A stretch of DNA of 6,156 nucleotides, taken from JAKLKS01 sp964370855 (GTDB lineage: Bacteria; Planctomycetota; JAJSAM01; JAKLKS01). Positions 1 to 6,156 of the stretch are shown piece after piece (position 1 is the first letter of the stretch; every line of letters starts with the position of its first letter). Below the pieces are notes generated by a model. That model was given only the letters and a program-made list of their open reading frames with translations. It did not search any database and was not told the DNA's origin. The position numbers were made by a program, and so were the translations under genes. Where the stretch lies: contig CAYJMF010000191.1 in NCBI GenBank assembly GCA_964370855.1, positions 1 through 6,156 of the forward strand, in the 5' to 3' direction.

Positions 1-32
1 GTGCTGGACTCCCGCCTTGCCTGAAGTCGCGA

Positions 33-70
33 GCCCAACCCCGATGAATCGGGTCGGGTACCGTATACCC
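33..70 (+). repeat. 38-bp repeat, left copy (inverted partner at 6086-6123)
   Basis: This segment matches the reverse complement of 6086-6123 at 36 of 38 positions; the differences are at 49 and 67. It contains two small hairpins. The first pairs 40-44 with 49-53 around a TGAA loop. The second pairs 56-60 with 66-70 around a five-base loop and includes a GGTACC core. Both stems are fully paired in this copy, while each has one mismatch in the right copy. It ends seven bases before the GGAGG of the first gene, so if transcription starts upstream it lies in that gene's 5' leader. The repeat is seen directly. Its identity as a dispersed or mobile repeat family is inferred. Confidence 0.85.
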
Positions 71-76
71 ATCTCC

Positions 77-81
77 GGAGG
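77..81 (+). promoter_or_regulatory. Ribosome binding site of the MoxR-family gene
   Basis: A perfect GGAGG lies six bases before the GTG at 88. It supports that GTG as the true start even though it is not ATG. No convincing -35/-10 promoter pair is visible in 1-76. Confidence 0.8.
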
Positions 82-87
82 AACACC

Positions 88-1104
<1,017 letters not shown>

Positions 1105-1112
1105 GGACCGCC

Positions 1113-1991
1113 ATGGCCCTCCTCGAGCAGGAGTTCCTCAAGCGCCTCGAGCGGCTGGAGATCGCCGCCCGGCGCGTGCGGCGCGGCGTGCGCCGCGGCG
1201 AGCGGCTGAGCCGCCGCCGGGGCTACTCCGTGGAGTTCGCGGACCACCGCCCCTACGTGAGCGGCGACGACCTCCGCTTCCTCGACTGGTCCATCTACGG
1301 CCGCCTCGACCGGCTCATGGTGAAGCTCTTCCTCGACGAGGAGGACCTCACCGTCCACCTGCTGGTGGACGGGAGCCGCTCCATGGAGTACGGGGAGCCC
1401 TCGAAGCGCCTCTACGCGCTCCGCGTGGCCGCCAGCGTGGGCTACGTGGCGCTGGCGGGCCAGTGCCGCGTCCGGCCCGCGGTGATCCGCGCGCCGGACC
1501 TCGTCGAGAGCCCGGGCTACCTCCGCGGCATGGGGGGCGCGGGCCGCCTCCTCGACTTCTTCGAGCGCTCCGCCGCCGAGGGGCGCAACGGGCTCGGGGG
1601 CGGACTGCGCCGCCTCGCCTCGGAGGTGCGGCCGAAGGGGGTCGTCGTCCTCGTCTCCGACCTCATGGACCGGGACGGCGTGGACGGCGCGCTCTCCGCC
1701 CTCGCCCGCAACCACGGGGACCTCTTCGCCATCCAGGTCCTCGACCCCTTCGAGCTCGACCCCTCCCTCGACGGGGAGTTCCGCCTCGTGGACAGCGAGG
1801 ACGGCTCCCCCGCGGAGGTGAGCGTCACGCCGGACGTGCTGGCCGCCTACCGGCGCCGCATGGAGGCCTACCTCGCCGCCGTGGACGGCGCCTGCCGGCG
1901 CCGCGGCATCCGCCACATGCTCGCCCCCACCTCGCTCCCCTTCGAGAAGCTCGTGCTCGAGGTCCTGAGGGCCCGGGGGCTGCTGCGGTGA
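1113..1991 (+). CDS. DUF58 domain protein with VWA-like metal site
   Basis: This is a 292-residue DUF58 protein, the usual partner encoded next to MoxR ATPases. The hallmark segment is at residues 41-59, running from EF through RPYVSGDD to LDW. A VWA-like strand then carries a MIDAS motif, DGSRS, with D86, S88 and S90, and a later VLVSD strand places D183 as a possible further metal ligand. The N-terminus (about 9-36) is a very basic helix rich in Arg. No signal peptide or membrane segment is seen, so the protein should be cytoplasmic or peripheral. The ATG at 1113 is preceded by AGGGA at 1103-1107. The 3' end overlaps the next gene by 4 bp. Family members are presumed to bind protein ligands through the metal site and to work with the MoxR ATPase; the precise role is not known. 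Confidence 0.93.
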   Translation: MALLEQEFLKRLERLEIAARRVRRGVRRGERLSRRRGYSVEFADHRPYVSGDDLRFLDWSIYGRLDRLMVKLFLDEEDLTVHLLVDGSRSMEYGEPSKRLYALRVAASVGYVALAGQCRVRPAVIRAPDLVESPGYLRGMGGAGRLLDFFERSAAEGRNGLGGGLRRLASEVRPKGVVVLVSDLMDRDGVDGALSALARNHGDLFAIQVLDPFELDPSLDGEFRLVDSEDGSPAEVSVTPDVLAAYRRRMEAYLAAVDGACRRRGIRHMLAPTSLPFEKLVLEVLRARGLLR

Positions 1992-3844
1992 GCTTCCTCG
2001 CCCCCGGCTTCCTCTGGCTGCTGGCGCTGGCGGGGCCCGTGGTGTTCCTCTACTTCTTCCGCCAGAAGCAGGAGGACCGGGTCGTGCCGACGAACTTCCT
2101 CTGGGTCCAGGCGGTGCAGGACACCCGCACGGCGGCGGTGCTGCGGCGCTTCCTCCGGAGCCTGCTGCTGCTCCTCCAGCTCGCCTTCCTCGCGCTGGCG
2201 GTGCTGGCCCTCTCCGGCGCCACGGCGGACCTCTGGTCCCGGGGCTCCACGCGGCTCGTGGTGGCGGTCCTCGACCGGAGCGCCTCCATGGGGACCCTGG
2301 ACGGGGGGGCGGGCCGCACGCGGCTCGCGGCGGCGAAGGAGGCCCTCGCCACGGCCGTGGACGGGCTCCGCGACGGGGACCGGATGATGCTCGTCGCCGT
2401 GGACCAGCGGGCCGAGGTGCTCGTCCCCTTCACGGGGGAGGGGGAGCGGCTCAAGGCGGCGGCCGACGCCGTCGAGGTGCGCGACCTCCCGACGGACTTC
2501 ACGGAGGCGGCGGTCCTGCTGCGGGCCCAGGGGTCGGCCTCCGCGGGGCGCACCCTCGAGGTGCTGCTGCTCTCCGACGGGGCCTTCGAGGACCCCGGCG
2601 CCATCGAGGGGGCGGTGGTCTCCTTCGTCTCCTTCGGGAGCGAGGCGGGCAACGCCGGCATCACCGATCTGCGCGTGGTGCGGGGGGCCGAGGGCGGGGC
2701 CTCCCTCTTCGTCTCCGTGGAGGGCTTCGGGCCGGCGCCGCTCTCCCGCACCGTCTCGCTGCGGGCCGTGGAGGGGAACGCCCTCCTCGACGCCCGCGAG
2801 GCGGCGGCCCCGCCGGGGGGGCAGGCGGTCCTCCTCTTCCCCCTCGACGCCGTGGCCCCGGGCCCCCTGGAGGTCCGCCTCGAGGGGGAGGACCCCTTCC
2901 CCGCGGACGACCACGCCTGGCTCGTCCACCGGCCCGAGGCGCCGCGGCGCTACGCCGTCTTCGGGAAGCCGAGCCGCTGGCTCCGCGACCCCTCCACCTT
3001 CCGCGCCGGGATGACGGGCTCGCCGGAGCCCGTGGCCGACGCCGCGGCGCTGCGCGCCGCCGGCGAATTCGACCTCGTCATCTACAACGGGGAGGTGCCG
3101 CCGGACCCGCCCCCCTCGCGGGCGGCGGTCTACATCAACTGCACCCCGCCGGGGGGGAGCGTGAAGGCCGCGGGGACCCTGGAGTACCCCCCCGTCCTCG
3201 ACTGGTCCCGCACCCACCCCGTGACGCGCCACGCGGAGTTCTCCGACCTCCTCGTGGTGGAGGGGCTGCGCCTCGAGGGGGTGCCGCCGGCCTCGGTGCT
3301 CGTGGACAGCCCGAAGGGGCCGCTGCTGGCCCTGCTGGAGGAGGACGGGCGGGAGGCGCTCTACATCCCCTTCGATCTGGACCGGTCGAACTTCCCGCTC
3401 CGCCTCGCCTTCCCCCTGGTCATGGCCAACGCGCTGGACCACTTCTTCGCCGCCCGCCGCCCCGGCGACGAGGAGGAGTTCCTCCGCACCGGCTTCCCCC
3501 TGGAGCGGACCCTGCCCGTCCGCGCCGTCCTCGAGGTCTCCCCGCCGGCGGGGAAGCGGACGACGGTGGAGGCGGTCCCGCCGGGCATCGCCGTCTTCCG
3601 CGACACCCACCACGCGGGCCTCTACCGCCTCAAGTCCCCCGCAGGCCCCGGCACCGCGGCGGCGTCGCTGCTGCGCCGCGAGGAGTCCGACGTCGCCCCC
3701 CGCCCCCGCTTCGAGGCCGGCGGCGTCTCCCACGAGGCGAAGCCCGAGGCCATCCGCGCCAACGTCCTCCTCCGCGACCCCCTCCTCCTCGTCGGCCTCG
3801 CCATCCTCCTCCTCGAGTGGTTCCTCTGGGTGCGTAGACGCTGA
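1988..3844 (+). CDS. BatA-like membrane protein with VWA domain and GATase-like C-terminal region
   Basis: This is a 618-residue membrane-anchored VWA protein. Two N-terminal helices (about 4-24 and 56-75) flank a short basic segment with the FLW motif usual in BatA-type proteins. The VWA domain (about 89-210) has a full set of candidate MIDAS residues: DRSAS with D96, S98 and S100, a threonine at 169 or 172, and D197 in LLSDG. Next come a probable beta-rich region (about 225-305) and a segment resembling the catalytically dead class I glutamine-amidotransferase-like part of similar proteins: FDLVIYNG 361-368, HPVTRH 410-415, IPFDLDRSNFPLR 460-472. No G-x-C-x-G nucleophile elbow is seen. A last helix (599-614) ends in RRR. 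The GTG at 1988 overlaps the previous TGA as GTGA and starts directly with the FLAP anchor, indicating translational coupling. The same frame is open back to 1463, but that part overlaps DUF58 and is Arg/Pro-rich shadow sequence. Confidence 0.9.
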   Translation: MSFLAPGFLWLLALAGPVVFLYFFRQKQEDRVVPTNFLWVQAVQDTRTAAVLRRFLRSLLLLLQLAFLALAVLALSGATADLWSRGSTRLVVAVLDRSASMGTLDGGAGRTRLAAAKEALATAVDGLRDGDRMMLVAVDQRAEVLVPFTGEGERLKAAADAVEVRDLPTDFTEAAVLLRAQGSASAGRTLEVLLLSDGAFEDPGAIEGAVVSFVSFGSEAGNAGITDLRVVRGAEGGASLFVSVEGFGPAPLSRTVSLRAVEGNALLDAREAAAPPGGQAVLLFPLDAVAPGPLEVRLEGEDPFPADDHAWLVHRPEAPRRYAVFGKPSRWLRDPSTFRAGMTGSPEPVADAAALRAAGEFDLVIYNGEVPPDPPPSRAAVYINCTPPGGSVKAAGTLEYPPVLDWSRTHPVTRHAEFSDLLVVEGLRLEGVPPASVLVDSPKGPLLALLEEDGREALYIPFDLDRSNFPLRLAFPLVMANALDHFFAARRPGDEEEFLRTGFPLERTLPVRAVLEVSPPAGKRTTVEAVPPGIAVFRDTHHAGLYRLKSPAGPGTAAASLLRREESDVAPRPRFEAGGVSHEAKPEAIRANVLLRDPLLLVGLAILLLEWFLWVRRR

Positions 3845-3852
3845 GCGGCGAA

Positions 3853-3954
3853 AGGCGGGGACGTTCTCAAGTTATAAAGTTATTCCGCGGACCACCCCTC
3901 GGTGTGCACCGGTGGACCACGGAATAACTTTATAACTTGAGAACGTCCCCGCCT
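3853..3954. repeat. Large intergenic palindrome, probable non-autonomous mobile or REP-like element
   Basis: The arms 3853-3887 and 3920-3954 are perfect reverse complements over 35 bp. Pairing continues inward to 3896/3911 with only two mismatches (3888/3919 and 3891/3916), leaving a 14-base loop. Inside the loop region an alternative small hairpin, CGGTG-TG-CACCG, can form at 3900-3911. The arms begin with a GGCGGGGACGTTC block and then turn AT-rich (about 3868-3886), unlike everything around them. It starts 8 bases after the stop of the VWA gene and ends 33 bases before the moaA start. No target-site duplication is apparent. From memory, GGGGACGTTC-type ends followed by AAGTTAT resemble repeats near REP-associated Y1 transposases; this is unverified. 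As RNA it would form one long hairpin that could stabilise transcripts or impede polymerase. It lacks a U-tract, so it is not a classical terminator. Confidence 0.85.
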
Positions 3955-3975
3955 CCACAATGGCGCCGGACGACC

Positions 3976-3982
3976 GGGGGGA
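3976..3982 (+). promoter_or_regulatory. Ribosome binding site deciding the moaA start
   Basis: A purine run GGGGGGA lies five bases before the ATG at 3988. The reading frame stays open back to a TTG at 3937 inside the palindrome, but that extension has no family similarity. The GGGGGGA plus the MoaA-typical N-terminus support 3988. Confidence 0.6.
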
Positions 3983-3987
3983 CCGCG

Positions 3988-4950
3988 ATGCTCGACCGAT
4001 ACGGACGGAAGATCCACAACCTCCGCATCTCCGTGACGGACCGGTGCAACTACCGGTGCCTGTACTGCATGCCCGAGAGGGTCCGCTTCCGCCCGACGCC
4101 GGAGAACCTCTCCTTCGACGAGATCCTGCGCATGGTGCGGCTGTCCCTCACCCTCGGCTTCACGGACTTCCGCGTCACCGGGGGGGAGCCCCTGCTCCGG
4201 CCCGGCGTCCTCGGCTTCCTCGAGGCCCTCAAGGGGACGGAGGGGGTCCGCCGGGTGGCCATCACCACCAACGGCCACCTCCTCGGCCGCCACCTCGAGG
4301 AGCTCGGCCGCATCGGCATCCGCAGCATCAACCTCTCCGTGGACTCGCTCCTGCCGGACCGCTTCCGGGAGCTCTCCCGGGGCGGCGACCCCGCCGTCGT
4401 GTGGGAGGCCATGGAGCGGGCCGCCGCCGACCCCCGCTTCTCCCTCAAGCTGAACGCCGTGGTGCTCGGGGGCGTGAACGACGACGAGATCGAGGACCTC
4501 GCCGCCCTCACCCTCGACCGGGACCTCGACGTGCGCTTCATCGAGTACATGCCCTTCGGCTACTGGGACGAGGCCGCCCCGAAGCAGCTCGTCCCCGCCT
4601 CCGAGATCCTCCGCCGCCTCCGGGCCCGCTTCGACGTGGAGGAGGTCCGCAGCGGGGAGTTCGACTCCGGCCCCGCGGAGTACTTCCATCTCCGGGGCGC
4701 CCGCGGGCGGGTCGGCCTCATCCAGCCCGTCTCCGACAAGTTCTGCCGCGACTGCAACCGCATGCGGCTCACCGCCGACGGCCGTCTCAAGGCCTGCCTT
4801 CTCATCGAGGAGTACCGCGACGTGAAGACCGCGCTCCGGGGCGGCGGCACCGACGAGGAGCTCCTCGCCCTCTTCGGGGCCGAGACCTACAACAAGCCCG
4901 AGAAGCACCGGAACTACCGGATGTTCTCCATGAACGAGACGGGCGGATAG
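3988..4950 (+). CDS. moaA: GTP 3',8-cyclase MoaA (radical SAM, molybdopterin biosynthesis)
   Basis: This 320-residue enzyme should convert GTP with S-adenosylmethionine to 3',8-cyclo-GTP, the first step of molybdenum cofactor synthesis. The N-terminal 4Fe-4S site is C20-x3-C24-x2-C27 in the typical LRISVTDRC context. The SAM-binding GGEP is at 65-68. The C-terminal cluster, which marks MoaA, is C253, C256 and C270. Residues matching known GTP-contacting positions are visible: R13, K154, R183, R258 and R260. The protein ends in the conserved Gly-Gly. One oddity is Asp60, where the family normally has Lys or Arg just before the F/I-R-x-TGGEP segment. The ATG at 3988 gives the expected short leader before the first Cys. 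mqnE follows after 10 bp, so the two are probably co-transcribed. The family call is strong; a diverged paralogue with another substrate is a minor alternative. Confidence 0.92.
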   Translation: MLDRYGRKIHNLRISVTDRCNYRCLYCMPERVRFRPTPENLSFDEILRMVRLSLTLGFTDFRVTGGEPLLRPGVLGFLEALKGTEGVRRVAITTNGHLLGRHLEELGRIGIRSINLSVDSLLPDRFRELSRGGDPAVVWEAMERAAADPRFSLKLNAVVLGGVNDDEIEDLAALTLDRDLDVRFIEYMPFGYWDEAAPKQLVPASEILRRLRARFDVEEVRSGEFDSGPAEYFHLRGARGRVGLIQPVSDKFCRDCNRMRLTADGRLKACLLIEEYRDVKTALRGGGTDEELLALFGAETYNKPEKHRNYRMFSMNETGG

Positions 4951-4960
4951 GAACCCATAG

Positions 4961-6085
4961 ATGATCGTCGATGCATCGACGGACCGGGCCGGCCTCGACG
5001 CCGTCCGCCGGAAGGTGGAGGCCGGGGAGCGGCTCGACCGCGCCGACGGGCTCCTCCTCTACGCCCACCCCGACCTCTCCTCCGTGGGCGCCCTGGCCGA
5101 CGGGGCCGCGCGGGCCCGCCACGGGGACCGCGTCACCTACAACGTCAACCGCCACATCAACTACAGCAACATCTGCAGGCTCTCCTGCATGTTCTGCTCC
5201 TTCGCCAAGAAGCTCGTGGACGAGAAGGGCATCGGCTACGAGTTCTCCATGGAGCAGATCCTCGCCCGCGCGAAGGAGGCCGACGACGCCGGCGCCGACG
5301 AGGTCCACATCGTGGGCGGCCTCCACCCCGACTACCCCTACGCCTACTACCCCGCCATGCTCCGCGCCATCCGGGAGGCCCACCCGCGGCTCCACCTCAA
5401 GGCCTTCACGGCCGTGGAGATCGACTGGTTCGCGGAGCTCGCGGGGAGGAGCGTCGAGTGGGTGCTCGGCGACCTCCGGGAGGCCGGCCTCGGCTCGCTG
5501 CCGGGCGGCGGCGCCGAGGTCCTCTCGGACCGCGTCCACCGGAAGATCTTCCGGGACAAGATGCCCCCCGCCCGCTGGCTCGAGGTCCACTCCATCGCCC
5601 ACGGGATGGGGATCAGGTCCAACGCGACCCTCCTCTACGGCCACATCGAGCGGACGGAGGAGAAGGTGGACCACCTGCTCAAGCTCCGCGACCTCCAGGA
5701 CCGCACCGGCGGCTTCATGACCTACATCCCGCTCCGGTTCCACAACGAGTACAACCAGCTCCAGAACATCCCCATGGTCCGCGCCGTCCATTCGCTGCGC
5801 GAGATCGCCGTCGGCCGCCTCATGCTCGACAACGTCCCCCACGTGAAGGCCTACTGGATCATGATGGGCCTGGACACCGCCCAGCTCTGCCTCCAGTACG
5901 GCGCCGACGACATCGACGGCACCGTCGTGGAGGAGAAGATCACCCACATGGCCGGCGGGACGACGCCGGAGGGCCTCGACGAGGAGTTCCTGCGCCGGCT
6001 CATCCGGGAGGCGGGGAAGAGGCCGCAGAGGCGGGACACGCTGTACAACGAGGTGGGGTCGAGGTTCGACGGCCTGGAGGGGTAG
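4961..6085 (+). CDS. mqnE: Aminofutalosine synthase MqnE (radical SAM, futalosine menaquinone pathway)
   Basis: This 374-residue radical SAM enzyme should add the 5'-deoxyadenosyl radical to 3-[(1-carboxyvinyl)oxy]benzoate, giving 6-amino-6-deoxyfutalosine in menaquinone synthesis. The cluster motif C72-x3-C76-x2-C79 follows NRHINYSNI, the usual MqnE lead-in. Further signatures are VGGLHP at 118-123, KAFTAVEID, SLPGGGAE at 179-186, SNATLLYGHIE, RLMLDN...HVKAYW, and GADDIDGTVVEEKITH at 314-329. Length is normal. AGGA at 4949-4952 overlaps the moaA stop and gives good spacing to the ATG at 4961. The related enzymes MqnC and CofH share the fold, but the GGLHP and DIDGTVVEEK motifs favour MqnE. 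The other pathway genes (mqnA, mqnB, mqnC, mqnD) are not in this window. The right-hand 38-bp repeat begins immediately after the TAG stop. Confidence 0.94.
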   Translation: MIVDASTDRAGLDAVRRKVEAGERLDRADGLLLYAHPDLSSVGALADGAARARHGDRVTYNVNRHINYSNICRLSCMFCSFAKKLVDEKGIGYEFSMEQILARAKEADDAGADEVHIVGGLHPDYPYAYYPAMLRAIREAHPRLHLKAFTAVEIDWFAELAGRSVEWVLGDLREAGLGSLPGGGAEVLSDRVHRKIFRDKMPPARWLEVHSIAHGMGIRSNATLLYGHIERTEEKVDHLLKLRDLQDRTGGFMTYIPLRFHNEYNQLQNIPMVRAVHSLREIAVGRLMLDNVPHVKAYWIMMGLDTAQLCLQYGADDIDGTVVEEKITHMAGGTTPEGLDEEFLRRLIREAGKRPQRRDTLYNEVGSRFDGLEG

Positions 6086-6123
6086 GGGAATACGGTACCC
6101 GACCCGTTTCATCGGGGTTGGGC
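6086..6123 (-). repeat. 38-bp repeat, right copy (inverted partner at 33-70)
   Basis: This is the reverse-complement copy of 33-70 with 36 of 38 identities. It begins at the base after the mqnE stop codon. Read as + strand RNA it can form a stem between 6098-6106 and 6113-6122 around TTTCAT, with one G-U pair and one bulge. No U-run follows, so it is not a standard intrinsic terminator, though it could shape the 3' end of the transcript. The remaining 33 bases to the window end (6124-6156) hold a short GC-rich near-palindrome around AGGGCCCT and no recognisable gene. Confidence 0.85.
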
Positions 6124-6156
6124 GAAGGGCCCTCGCCTGGTCAGTGGCCTCGAGCC

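Noticed and set aside
1..76. Sigma-70 type promoter for the MoxR-family gene
   Set aside because: A TTGCCT at 17-22 and TATACC at 64-69 were considered, but their spacing is far too large and neither has a credible partner element.
1463..1987. Upstream extension of the VWA-protein frame to 1463
   Set aside because: The extension overlaps the DUF58 gene and reads as Arg/Pro/Gly-rich shadow sequence. The coupled GTG at 1988 begins exactly at the family's N-terminal membrane anchor.
3937..3987. TTG start for moaA at 3937
   Set aside because: It lies inside the palindrome arm, adds 17 residues with no family similarity, and lacks a ribosome binding site. ATG 3988 has one and fits the MoaA N-terminus.
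3960..4964. Plus-strand frame starting at ATG 3960
   Set aside because: It is out of frame with moaA and almost entirely Pro/Arg/Gly/His. It is a shadow of moaA.
6086..6140. Rho-independent terminator after mqnE
   Set aside because: GC-rich hairpins can form, but no T-run follows either of them.

Overview
The window is very GC-rich chromosomal DNA, judged by eye at about 70% or more, from an unidentified bacterium. All genes read on the + strand and are tightly packed. An aminofutalosine synthase (MqnE) points to a bacterium that makes menaquinone by the futalosine route. Together with the base composition and the MoxR/DUF58/VWA trio, this would fit Desulfobacterota, Myxococcota, Acidobacteriota, Planctomycetota or a related uncultured lineage. 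The sequence alone does not settle the taxon.

Layout. Positions 1-87 hold a short leader with one copy of a 38-bp repeat (33-70) and a good ribosome binding site. Positions 88-3844 hold a three-gene unit: a MoxR-family AAA+ ATPase, a soluble DUF58 protein with a VWA-like metal site, and a membrane-anchored BatA-like VWA protein. The second and third genes overlap by 4 bp (GTGA). Positions 3845-3987 are the only substantial intergenic gap. It holds a large, partly AT-rich perfect-arm palindrome (3853-3954) that looks like a mobile or dispersed element. Positions 3988-6085 hold two radical SAM cofactor-biosynthesis genes separated by 10 bp: moaA (molybdopterin) and mqnE (menaquinone). Positions 6086-6123 hold a second copy of the 38-bp repeat, inverted relative to the first and starting directly after the mqnE stop.

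Function. The first three genes probably form one chaperone-like system in which the MoxR ATPase acts with VWA proteins at the cytoplasmic membrane; its client is unknown. The last two genes supply cofactors for anaerobic or respiratory metabolism: molybdopterin for oxidoreductases and menaquinone as electron carrier. The palindrome separates the two functional blocks.

The protein families are known ones. The less ordinary content is in the non-coding DNA: the central palindrome and the pair of inverted 38-bp repeats that bracket all five genes. Both repeats lie about 32-33 bp from the window ends, so an assembly or window-cutting effect must be excluded before calling this a mobile cassette.
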